Origin: Euclidia mi
Lineage: Eukaryota > Arthropoda > Insecta > Lepidoptera > Erebidae
Direction: 5' to 3'
Assembly: GCA_944739405.2 (NCBI GenBank)
Contig: OX123188.2
Location: forward strand, 69,211,251-69,275,250
DNA: 64,000 nucleotides
Part shown: piece after piece, positions 33,180 to 42,943 of the stretch
Layout: each line of letters starts with the position of its first letter
Numbering within the stretch: position 1 is the first letter of the stretch
Program-made: the position numbers and the translations under genes
Notes under the pieces: model-generated
What the model was told of the DNA's origin: nothing
Databases searched by the model: none
Seen by the model: only the letters and a program-made list of their open reading frames with translations

Positions 33180-33185
33180 AATAAA
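33180..33185 (+). promoter_or_regulatory. Polyadenylation signal AATAAA
   Basis: The canonical hexamer lies 28 nt after the stop codon of the terminal exon candidate and is followed by a GT/T-rich stretch. It supports a transcription unit ending here. Confidence 0.5.
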
Positions 33186-33281
33186 TTGTGTAAATACTGA
33201 AATATTTGTTTCGTCAACACCCATCATAGCTAGCTAATAAGTAACGACTGGGCAAATTATCATTTAAATCCTTGCAGTTAT

Positions 33282-33326
33282 TATCAGATCTAGCATAGCG
33301 CAGAGTGCGTTATGCTAGATCTGATA
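33282..33326. repeat. Long perfect-armed palindrome
   Basis: TATCAGATCTAGCATA (33282-33297) and its exact complement (33311-33326) enclose a 13-nt centre that itself nearly pairs (GCGCAGAGTGCGT). The nearly continuous 45-nt hairpin lies about 100 bp beyond the putative host gene's polyadenylation signal. Confidence 0.9.
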
Positions 33327-33833
33327 GTTGGCAAAAGCTCAAAATATAACATATTGGGCTGTTTATTTCCTAAGTTTCTAAGTAAACCCAGCGTATAACA
33401 ATTCTCACAAACGTTCATATGAAATATAACAAAAAAAATGTTTGAATGTCACCGAAAAGTCTTGGTGGTGTTAAGACTATCATAGAGTGTGGGTTAGCTT
33501 GCGTTGTTAATTTTATTTATTTATTTAAAACTTTATATACGCAGCGTATACAGGCGGACTTAATGCCATGGGCATTATCTCCCAGTCTACCTTTGAATGG
33601 TGCAGAGAAAAAAGAAGTAGGCGCTATATAAATACCTATAATGAAAAGAACCTTGAGTTTGAACTAACATAGCTATATAATAGACATGATATATATACAT
33701 ATAAGATACATACATGCGATGAGTAAAAAGATATATAATATATAAAACCATAATTTCAAATAATACATATTATTACTACATACTAGTACATCTACATATA
33801 ATATATATATAAATATGTACATATATATACATA

Positions 33834-36806
33834 TTAAAAGACAAAATGAAATATAAATGAATATGATACACCGGCTGTATCGGCCAACAAGAGTTCCTTA
33901 ACTTTGAACTTAAATGTGCACTTGGTCCTGGCCATCCTGATCTCAAGAGGAAGGGCATTCCAGAGAAGGATTGATTGTACCGTAAAAGAAGAGTGAAGAA
34001 AATTAGAGCTGTGAGTGGGAACCATTAGAAGCAGGTTATTAGAAGAGCGAAGGTTACGAGCATGGTTAGACCCTAGGCACTGGAAGAGGGGCGTTAAATA
34101 CTCAGGGGGAGTGGGAGACGTAAGAATACTATAGAGAGTTGTGAGAGCACGCAAGCTACGGCGTTGACGAATGGGAAGCCAATTCAATTGAGAACGATAA
34201 GTGGACACATGGTCAACCTTGCGAAGATTGAAAATGAATCGAATGCAGTTATTTAGAAGACGGTCAAGTTTGTTTAGGAGATCTGCATTCAGGTCAAAGT
34301 AACATACATCACCATAGTCGATTAGAGGGAAAATTAAAGTTTGCACAAGCATTGTTTTAGTCTCGGGCGGGAGAAAGTTTTTTAGGCGGTAGAGAGCGCG
34401 TAGAGTACCAGTGACTTTCTGACTCACATGGTTTACTTGCGTTCGCCAATTTAGCGTGCTATCCATATGCAGGCCAAGATTTTTTACTGTTGTATGCAGA
34501 TTAACAGTAGTACCGCTAAATGTAATGACTGGAAAAGATGTGTAGTCCAGTCTCTTTAAAATCCTTTGACTACCTAAGATAATAGCTTGCGTCTTACTAG
34601 GATTGACAGCTAATCCAAACTTCTCCGACCAGGTGAGTATAGCTGCTAAATCGCTATTTATCTTTTCTATGGCTTCAGCTACGCATTCCACATTAACATG
34701 TGTATAGATCTGCAAGTCGTCGGCATACAAATGGTAAGCACACTGAAGATTTTGAGTCAAGAGGTTTATAAAAATAGAAAACAACAAGGGATAAATGATA
34801 CCGCCTTGAGGAACACCAGAAGTAGTGTCAGACCACCCCGATGATGAATCATTGAGGCGGACAGGCTGCTGACGCCCTCGAAGATAAGAAGAGAACCAAT
34901 CCAGAGCTCCAGCCGAGACCCTGAGATGAGATAGGATAGATAAAAGGATATCGTGACTGACGGTATTGAAGGCGTTTGAAAAATCTATCAACACCAGTAC
35001 GGTGATTTTGGTGTTTTCCATGGCCTCTCGAATATCGCCAGTCACTTTAAGGAGGGCGGTGGTAGTGCTATGCCCAGGCCTGAATCCAGATTGTAAAGGA
35101 CTCAACAATCTGTTATTGTGAACAAACCGAGCCAATTGTTTGTGGACACAGGCCTCTAGCACTTTGGACAGAAAAGGTAGGATAGAAATAGGACGGAAGT
35201 GGTTAGGAATAGAAGGGTTTTGAGTTTTGGGCAGGGGAATTATGTAGGCTTTACGCCATAGGGAGGGGAAGGTACCGGAAGTAAGGGAAAAGTTAATGAT
35301 ATGGGATATTGCAGGCAGGAGGTGGTCTAAGATTGTCGTTATCATACGACGGCTGATGTTGTCACACCCCACAGCATTGGAAGTGATGGAGAGGATTGAC
35401 CTTTTGATCTCGCCTAAAGACTCTGGAGAAAACTGGAATAATTCAACATTGGGTTGAGGCAAGCCCGCTAAGTAACTAAGTGTGAGACTCGTGATCTGGT
35501 GATCCAGCGAAACGGAAGAGGTGAAATATCGGTTGATATCATCCAGATCAAGAGTCCCACAATTGTCGAAGTGCTTCTGTTTGCCAATGCCTAGTGTTCT
35601 AAGGAACCGCCAGGTATTAGCAGGTGATGAAAAATGTATGTTATCGAGAATATGTCGGCGTTTGGCGTTACGTACCATCTGATTACACCGATTTCTTGCA
35701 GATCTAAAAAGCTCCCAGTTCTCATCACAACGGTCCTTTTTATACCGCCTAAAAGCTCGGTCTCTACGACGCATCGCCATCCGTACACCTGTAGTAATCC
35801 AAGGTGCAGGAGGACGTTTCAGCTTCACTCGTCTTACTGGGGCATGAACATCGTATAGATTACTGATTGTGTCATTAAATATACTAACCTTTTCGTCCAC
35901 CGTAGAGGCAGACATCATTTTATTCCAGTTTAACTTGGCAGCATCCTTATTTAGTTTGTTTACATCCATTCGACTAAAACAACGCATGCTCAGAACTTTA
36001 GGTGGGGCTTTAGGAGGTTTCAGGCGGTAGGAGAGGAAAATGAGGTCATGGCAGGAAAAACCAGGAGCGGAAAGTTGGCCATGGGATGTGACTTTGGAAG
36101 GATCAGAGGTTACTATTAAGTCCAGCCAGGTATCCTCACCGTTGCTGTTGTGGTGAGTAGCATGCAGTGGTAACACTTGAAGGCTGGCTGACTGGACGAT
36201 GTCAAGTAACCTACAGGAACGACTGGATTGACTGGAAAGGAGATCGGTATTAAAGTCGCCCATGATGATGTGATGAGTATACTCGGACCCTAAAGATTCC
36301 AGAATCGACTCGAGACTGGAGAAATAGTCAACAGTAGGAGGACAATACACGACGCCAAGAATAGCTTTAGAGCCCTTGACGTTTACCTCCAGAAATAAGA
36401 ACTCCGCAGGTGAAGAAGAGGCAGAAGATGAAGAAAGAATTTTAAAGGGGAAGGTGCTGCGGAGATAGATAGCTACACCACCGCCTCTCCTGCCGACTCG
36501 GTCATTTCGTATAAGAATGTAACCAGGTAAGGAGTATGATGTAGAAGGAAGAACTGGTTTTAACCAACTCTCTGAAACCAGGACGGCATGTGCATTTGAA
36601 CCAGAAAATGCTTCCAGCAGGTCACTATAATGGCTGGGTATACTTTGGGCATTTATGTGACAAACGTTAAAGCATAAGCCAGGTTGATGTGCAAATGCCT
36701 TATGAAGGCATTCGCTTAAAGTGAAAAAGCCATCCGTCGAGCAGAAACTCTCATTGTCGGAAGAAGCAGGTGACTCATTAGCCGATAAATATGTATCAGA
36801 ATCCAT
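33834..36806 (-). CDS. LINE ORF2: endonuclease-reverse transcriptase, open
   Basis: The 990-residue protein would nick the target and copy the element RNA at the nick. Residues 45-260 form an apurinic-like endonuclease: CHINAQS (49-55), VSESWLKP (77-84), GGGVAIYLRS (108-117), MGDFNTDLL (182-190) and SCHDLIFLSY (251-260). The reverse transcriptase covers about 470-800: HFRPISILPFLSKVLE, LQSGFRPGHSTTTAL, motif A LIDFSNAFNTVSHDILL (D608), and the active site YHLYADDLQI (694-697 YADD). In motif B the usual SGVPQGSILGPLLF reads SGVPQGGIIYPLLF, which may weaken activity. A helical C-terminal domain follows. The ATG start and the length fit complete family members. The polar S/D-rich leader (1-30) has a counterpart in the copy at 63082, which supports this start. 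Confidence 0.95.
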   Translation of the reverse strand: MDSDTYLSANESPASSDNESFCSTDGFFTLSECLHKAFAHQPGLCFNVCHINAQSIPSHYSDLLEAFSGSNAHAVLVSESWLKPVLPSTSYSLPGYILIRNDRVGRRGGGVAIYLRSTFPFKILSSSSASSSPAEFLFLEVNVKGSKAILGVVYCPPTVDYFSSLESILESLGSEYTHHIIMGDFNTDLLSSQSSRSCRLLDIVQSASLQVLPLHATHHNSNGEDTWLDLIVTSDPSKVTSHGQLSAPGFSCHDLIFLSYRLKPPKAPPKVLSMRCFSRMDVNKLNKDAAKLNWNKMMSASTVDEKVSIFNDTISNLYDVHAPVRRVKLKRPPAPWITTGVRMAMRRRDRAFRRYKKDRCDENWELFRSARNRCNQMVRNAKRRHILDNIHFSSPANTWRFLRTLGIGKQKHFDNCGTLDLDDINRYFTSSVSLDHQITSLTLSYLAGLPQPNVELFQFSPESLGEIKRSILSITSNAVGCDNISRRMITTILDHLLPAISHIINFSLTSGTFPSLWRKAYIIPLPKTQNPSIPNHFRPISILPFLSKVLEACVHKQLARFVHNNRLLSPLQSGFRPGHSTTTALLKVTGDIREAMENTKITVLVLIDFSNAFNTVSHDILLSILSHLRVSAGALDWFSSYLRGRQQPVRLNDSSSGWSDTTSGVPQGGIIYPLLFSIFINLLTQNLQCAYHLYADDLQIYTHVNVECVAEAIEKINSDLAAILTWSEKFGLAVNPSKTQAIILGSQRILKRLDYTSFPVITFSGTTVNLHTTVKNLGLHMDSTLNWRTQVNHVSQKVTGTLRALYRLKNFLPPETKTMLVQTLIFPLIDYGDVCYFDLNADLLNKLDRLLNNCIRFIFNLRKVDHVSTYRSQLNWLPIRQRRSLRALTTLYSILTSPTPPEYLTPLFQCLGSNHARNLRSSNNLLLMVPTHSSNFLHSSFTVQSILLWNALPLEIRMARTKCTFKFKVKELLLADTAGVSYSFIFHFVF

Positions 36807-37240
36807 AAAATAATATAATAAAATAAATAATAATATATAATATAAAATACTAATAAATAAGATATTAAGGACCTAAAAAAAATTTTTGTGAATACTATAG
36901 GCAACACAGTTTTCTCTGCACCACCCGCCAGCTCACACAAACAATAAAATTAAACCATACTTAGCACAATAAACATTACAGAGAAAAAAAAATACAATGT
37001 TGTAAACAGTTTCCGAACGTAATACGTTATTCTGACATCTGTCAAACTGTCTGTACTGTCATTACTGTCAACAACATGAACCTATGTGAAATTGTGAAAA
37101 TGTGAAGTAAAACAACAACATTACGACGCAAGATACAAATAGAAAGCGATAAACAAGACAATCTTATAACTATCAGAGTTTAGAGATGAGAGAGAAGAGA
37201 AGAGAAATAAAAAAGATATGAATAGTTATGTAAAGTTCAA
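36807..37240 (-). promoter_or_regulatory. Long inter-ORF spacer with conserved block
   Basis: The 434 bp between ORF1 and ORF2 is long for a LINE. Near 36905-36935 the minus strand reads GTGTGAGCTGGCGGGTGGTG then CAGAGAAA. The second copy has GTGTCAGCTGGTGGGTGGTA then CAGAAAT at about 62932. In both the block sits about 130-150 nt before the ORF2 ATG and is followed by a very AT-rich stretch. It is a candidate internal translation or promoter element, inferred from conservation only. Confidence 0.5.
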
Positions 37241-37983
37241 CTATTTACGGGATTTGGAGTTAGTGTGCGACGCCCCCGCAGATCCGGCGCCGCTCTTGTC
37301 CACAGTCGGCTCATCTTTGCGCCTGGTATCCCAGGTCACTTCAGCTGCAGACTGTTCAGTTCTTCGATGGTGTAGATTCTGTGGCGAGAGCCATCCGACG
37401 CCTTAACGTTGATAACACCGTCCTGGGTCCAACAAGCTCGCATTCCGAAATGGAGCCGCGCCTTAGCGAAGATATTCTGCCTGGACTTCGTCAAAAATTC
37501 CTTCAACGAAACAGAGGTGCCTTTAAGACGGGTCTTCGCTCTCCAGACGGCAGATCTTTGGTCTATACTAGAGAACCACACTAGGATGGGGCGGTGATGA
37601 CCACCACTGGACGTTCCTATACGGTGGCAAACTTTGATGTTGTCTGCATTGACACTTGGAAGCTCCATTTTGGTCAAGATATTCACCACAGAGCCCTTGC
37701 AGTCCTCCTTGTCGACCTCTGGGACACCAAGAAACAGGATCGCTTTGCGTCTGTGCCGAGACTCCATGTTGTCGATGGCTTGAGAGCACTGAATAATTTG
37801 TTGCCGCAGAAGACCAAGCATCGCAATCATGAGCTCTCTAAAGGTGCGGAACTCCTGTGCTACCTTTGCGACAGTGTCCTTTGCCGTACCTCCGTGCAAC
37901 TGCGCCTCAAGCTCAGTCATCCTCTTCGTGAACATCTCCTCCAGATTGATTTGTGCCGTTTTAATATCAGTTAGGTCAGTCAT
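37241..37983 (-). pseudogene. LINE ORF1 RNA-binding protein with late frameshift
   Basis: This would coat the LINE RNA. Residues 5-35 and 50-85 look like coiled coil (IKTAQINLEEMFTKRMTELE; FRELMIAMLGLLRQQIIQCS). An RRM-like domain follows (RRKAILFLGVPEVDKEDCKG ... IKVCHRIG), then a C-terminal domain (PILVWFSS ... VWRAKTRLKGTSVSLKEFL) resembling the arrangement of L1-type ORF1 proteins. The frame stops at LNSLQLK (37336), but the next frame continues TWDTRRKDEPTVDKSGAGSA to 37241. That matches the tail of the copy at 61690-62442 (SDSRPAERHGTDSVAP...), so one frameshift has cut off about 35 residues. The main domains remain open, and the protein could still be partly functional. Confidence 0.85.
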
Positions 37984-38110
37984 CTTGATGCAAGTGGTAT
38001 AGTTTAAATGTTAAGTGCTTTTAGATGAATAAACTTTGTGATTATGAAGTGCTGGCAGGTGGTGTGACTTGCAAATTTGAGCTTACATGCAGTTTTTGTG
38101 AAACTCCAAC

Positions 38111-39117
38111 AAGTGTGAGTAATGTGTTTATTAATAAACCAAAAAAATCAAAGATAGTATTAAATAATCCTTAGAAATAAATTAAATAAAACTTTTCAAA
38201 TTTCGACGTCTAAACTTTTTCACACCTACCGCCCAAAAAAACTAAAAAAAAATAATAATTTGTGAAACATGAAACAACCAAAATACTAAGAATAGAAAGT
38301 TCTGTTTGATATAAAACAAATTCTGAGCGTTTCGTGGTACCGGCGATTATAGACCGACGACATCAATAAACAAAATGTATTACCTATTTCCATAGTATAT
38401 GCAAGGAAATAGACATTTATGGAGCCTCAAAAATATGACTATATTTTGTCGCCACTCACACATATTGGATAATATTTTGTAGTAGTGCTATTCAAATCCC
38501 GTACCATTCAACAATATTAATCTCATAGCAAAAATCAGATTACAAAAAATCCATTGGCGTTAAAAGTGAGAAAACCGAACACGGGAGCTAATAAAAACCA
38601 CGATATATGACGTCATCGCTCCCAGAAATTATTACCCGCCATCAATGAGTTCTCGAAAAATCTGAAAAACGTTCAAGTCTCATGTACGCGCGAACGTGTT
38701 GTCATGACAGAAAAAGCCCTCCATCAATCTGCCGCAAACCTATTTCCTAACACATTCCCGTCCACGTCCTTTCATATCACGCCATAGCTTGGCATTTCAG
38801 ATATTGGCGAACGTATTACGACTATAGTCAACACTTTTTCGGGACAGAATTAAGGCGGGTATTTTTACTCTAATGCAAAATGATGTTTTGGCTTATCCGG
38901 GTTGGTCACGTCCTATACTACTGAGAAATGGTTTCAAGAATTAGTCTTAACACCTCGCCTTGGAGTTTTGTGTCAGCTATGGGAAAATGAAGAGACAATT
39001 AACTTCTAGCCCTGTTTCATTTAAACTTAGTGGACGTAGCATGATTAGACAAGGCTTTGCAAGGATTTAAATGTATAGAGTTCGTTCAATGAATTTCATA
39101 CTTATTGAAACAAGTAT
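38111..39117. other. Unannotated stretch
   Basis: No gene or repeat recognised. It separates the LINE copy ending near 38.1 kb from the 3' tail of the jockey-type element. Confidence 0.4.
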
Positions 39118-39236
39118 TTATTTATTTTTATTTGTTTATTTATTATATACACATACATACGTCTACCATTACAGCTATCTTTACCTAATGCGACAAACGT
39201 AGGACAAAGAAAGATAAAAAACTATTAATGTAATAA

Positions 39237-40919
39237 TCAAACATTAGAACTTGTTACACAATACGTTATCCTGATGAAATCGCTCAGTGGACATGCAAAT
39301 AAGTCTATACGCTCAGCTACTAAATTTAACGTGCGTAACGTACGCGTTAATGGTGTCTGTTGTAGGAGGTTAGTACGCGCGCACGGTACCACCAACAGCT
39401 GCGTTCTCCGTCGTCGCCGCGTATAATCGTTTGGTACACACAGGGTTAGCTGCGATAACATGGCCGCGTGTTGTGTTCTACCACGAAGCACTTTAAACAA
39501 ATATGTAGCTAGTGCTACCTCACGCCTTACCTCTAATTTGTAATATCCTACCATACCCAAGATAAATAACTTTGGATACAGTAGTGGATATCCAGGATAT
39601 ATTCCATACATCTTCAAATACATCAATCTGATAAATTTATTTAGTATTCTTTCCAGCATAAGTTTATACTCGGATGGCTCTTCACAAGAGCCTCGTATAA
39701 AGCCTTTAATGCTGAAATATTTGTAAATTTATTTGCCTGACGTAAAACAAATCCTAAATTTCGAAATGACTTTTTACAAATATCTACGATATGTTGCCAA
39801 AAGTACAAGTCAGTAGTGAAACGTATGCCTAAATCCTTCACCTCTGTGACACCCTGCAGCGGTAAACCATCCATGTTGTACTGGTAGGGTTGCGAGCTCC
39901 GCGAACGAGTGAATGATGCCACCGAGCATTTAGCTATGTTAAAATATAATTTATTATTCTGGCTCCATTGAACAGCACTGTGTAAATCCTGCTTGAGTAT
40001 TTCGCAGGCCGCAATATCCTTCACGACTACAGACAGTTTGAGGTCGTCGGCAAATAGTAGGCAAGTTAACCTAACTACTTGTGGTAAGTCGTTCACCATA
40101 AGGATGAACAATAAAAGTCCCAGATTACTACCCTTATTGACACCTGACCTCGTATAGTAAGGCCCTGAATAGTGTCCTCCACAATCGACGTACTGACGTC
40201 GGTCTCGTAAGTAGCTAGCGAAAAATTTCAGTGCATGAAGCGTGCAGCCTATACTCGCCAGTTTCGAGAGAAGAACGTCGTGGTCGACTGTGTCGAACGC
40301 ATTCCGGAAGTCGAGGTAGGACACATCCACCTGCAATCCGGCGTCAACTGCTGGCACTAGTTGTGTCATCAACTGTAACAAATTTCCTGTCGTACCGCGC
40401 CCCGTCGGAAACCGTGCTGTGCGTCAGATGAATAGGCACTTATTTGTGAAAATATGCTGTCGTGGATAGCCATCTCGAATACCTTGGCTGTAGCACTCAG
40501 TACCGCTATGGGCTTACAGTCACTGGCATTCGTACCTCCTTGAACTTTTGGTACAGGCACTATTCGAGTGAGTTTCCATATATCAGGAAACTTTGCGGCA
40601 GTTATACATTAAATATATGTTGTAGTGGTTCAGCCAATACCTCTCGGCAATCCCTAATAATAAAGGGAGGAATACCATCCGGTCCTACAGAGCGTTTAGG
40701 CGGCAAGCGAGCCAGCACGCGGCGCACGGCTGCCAGCTCTAGCGGCGTGAGGTGCGCGCACGCGCCGCCCGGGGCTGCCGCCTCACTGGCCGCCTCGGCG
40801 TTCAGTGTACCGGGCTGTACATTATAAACCGAGTGAAAGAACCGCGCGTATTCCTCAGCAGATTTTTGCCCTGATAGTACTTGTCCATCTTTTACTAATT
40901 TATATTTACGTGAACTGTC
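39237..40919 (-). pseudogene. Jockey-type reverse transcriptase, broken
   Basis: Reading order is fingers (PPKRSVGPDGIPPFIIRDCRE near 40690), GGTNASDCKPIAVLSATAK and SDAQHGFRRG (40369-40560), the palm with YLDFRNAFDTVDHDVLL (motif A) and LTCLLFADDLKL (active-site FADD, 40035-40070), and the C-terminal thumb (39237-39659). SGVNKGSNLGLLLFILMVN replaces the usual SGVPQGSNLGPLLF, so motif B is damaged. At least three frameshifts divide the frame. The FADD and overall order place it in the jockey clade. Not functional. Confidence 0.88.
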
Positions 40920-40925
40920 TTTTTT

Positions 40926-42354
40926 AGGGTTCCGTACCTCGAAAGGAAAAAACGGAACCCTTATAGGATCACTTTGTTGTCCGTCCGTCTGTCAAGACCC
41001 TTTTTCTCAGGAATGCGTGAAGATATCGAACTAAAATTTACACTAAATACTCCAATCTACGGTTCCATAGAGCTGTAAAAAAATCAAACTTCTAATCCAA
41101 CGCAATCAAAAGATACAGCTGTATATGCTGCAAATTGCAGCATATTTTCAAACTCGCATTGGAATCAAAACCTACATGGTACTTCCCGTGAACTCAGAAT
41201 CTTGAAATTTGGTACGAAGCAACGTCTTATATCACTTATAAAGGAAAAATTGCGAAAAGCGTACATTTTTAGTAACAGCATATAAAAAAATATTTTTAAT
41301 AAATTTAAAATTACTACCCCTTTCTCTTGAACGCGTGGAGGTATTAAATTGAAATTCATACCAAATACTCAAGTATATAACACCGTTAAGCTGCAACAAA
41401 ATCAAGCTTCTATGTCAACGCAATCAAAAGAAAGAGCAATATAAGCATATTTTCAAACTCGCGCCTACTCGCAAGTGAATCAAATCCTACAGGGTACTTT
41501 CCGTGAGCTCAGAATCTTGAAATTTGGTACGAAGCAATTTCTTATATCACTTATAAAGGAAAAATTGCGAAAACCGTAAATTTTTAGTTAGATCATATAA
41601 TAAAAATATTTTTAATAAATTTGAAGTTACTACCCCTTTCTCTTAAACGCGTAGAGGTATTAAATTAAAATTCATATCAAATACTCAGGTATATAACACC
41701 GTTAGGCTGTAACAAAATCAAACTTCTATGTCTACGTAATCAAAAGAAAGAGCAATATCATCATATTTTCAAACTCGCGACTACTCGCAAGGGAATCAAA
41801 ACCTACAGGGTACTTCCCGTGAACTCAAAATCTTGAAATTTAGTACGAAGCAACGTCTCATAGCCCAGATAAAGGATGCGGAAGGCTGAGGAACGTGTGC
41901 TTTGGTGCGTGGCTGATTGAGATCGAGATTTCAAATAATTACATAGTCTTCAAACTTTTTTGCTAATTATTCTGTACTTTATAAGTATTTTTGAAACAGA
42001 TTTCTAATAGTCACTAAAAACTTTGTAAATCAATAACTTTGATAAAAAACCTGACCATAATTCATCAGCAGACTTTTGCAAGGTTGCTGCAAGGCCAGCC
42101 TTATAGGCCTTATAGGTATTTAAGTTATATTATAAAATAAGCGATATATGTTAATATAAAATAAAGGATGACTGATTACAAACGACAAAGACCCCTTTTT
42201 ATTTAATTTATGCTCCTCCAGCTTTCCATACTGTAATGTTACGGATTGCGTTTGGCAATAAAAATACCATAACCATGACTGGTGAACTTTTACATAAATA
42301 CGTACAGGTTTGTACGGAACCCTCGGTGCGCGAGTCCGACTCGCACTTGACCGG
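40926..42354. mobile_element. Non-coding repeat inserted in the jockey RT linker
   Basis: About 1.43 kb begins AGGGTTCCGTACCTCGAAAG and ends with GTACGGAACCCTCGGTGCGC then GAGTCCGACTCGCACTTGAC and CGG. The outer GGTTCCGTAC and GTACGGAACC are inverted. TTTTTT flanks both sides (40920-40925 and 42355-42360), a possible 6-bp target duplication. Inside, a unit of about 315 bp is repeated: TGAACTCAGAATCTTGAAAT-type phrases occur near 41190, 41505 and 41820, together with CCCCTTTCTCTT and TCTATGTCAACGCAATCAAA. This is a well-known lepidopteran interspersed repeat type by its ends. It encodes nothing. The jockey coding sequence resumes precisely on both sides. Confidence 0.82.
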
Positions 42355-42360
42355 TTTTTT

Positions 42361-42745
42361 GATCTCATGTAATTCCAAAAAGCTTTAGATTCTGTGGCTA
42401 AATGGTTCGGTACACGATCCCTATAGTAGTCATGAGCTCGCGCTGTCGGATTTCACTCTAGCCCTACACCGAGCAAATGATTTATAATCTAAGTCTGATT
42501 TGCTGGCTTTGTACTTTTTGTGCAAATTGTATTTTATTCTAATTTCTCTTTTAAGATCAGATGTATACCATTCAGGATATATATATCTACTGTTCATATT
42601 CTGATGTTTCTTATGGGGTACGCAACTGTCGAAAATTGTAGTCAACTTATTATAAAAGTAGTCTAAAGCTACATCAGGGTCTTCTAAACTGTATATATCG
42701 TTCCAATCTATTGTTTTAATTGAGTAATATAATTTATGAAAATCT
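42361..42745 (-). pseudogene. Jockey-type LINE segment between endonuclease and RT
   Basis: The frame reads YYSIKTIDWNDIYSLEDPDV, TIFDSCVPHKKHQNMNSRYI, YPEWYTSDLKREIRIKYNLH, DYKSFARCRAR and, after a frameshift, HDYYRDRVPNHLATESKAFW then NYMRS. This is the basic linker of jockey elements. It is bounded on one side by the Penelope insertion and on the other by the repeat at 40926-42354. Confidence 0.8.
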
Positions 42746-42943
42746 ACAGTTTACGGATTTTATCGCATTATATTGGTTTCACTGGTTATTTGTTATTACA
42801 TTTAAACTGAAAGATCTAGAAACTAAATTTTTATTACTAGCCGACGTTTCGAATTCTTTACAGGATTCGTGTTCACGGCAGACTGAGGTGATATTTGTCT
42901 TTGTCTTGAATTTATAAGTTATCTCAAAGTACCTGAACATTTT

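Larger units (their letters stand above)
33515..38110 (-). mobile_element. Near full-length two-ORF non-LTR LINE (copy 1)
   Basis: Reading the minus strand: 5' leader (from about 38110), ORF1 (37983-37241), a 434-bp spacer, ORF2 (36806-33834), and a 3' UTR with GGGAGATAATGCCCATGGCA near 33565, ending in TTTTAAATAAATAAAT at 33515. ORF2 is a CR1/jockey-type endonuclease-RT of uncertain clade. A related copy begins at about 61.5 kb. ORF2 is open; ORF1 carries one frameshift. Ends are approximate, as no target duplication was recognised. Confidence 0.88.
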
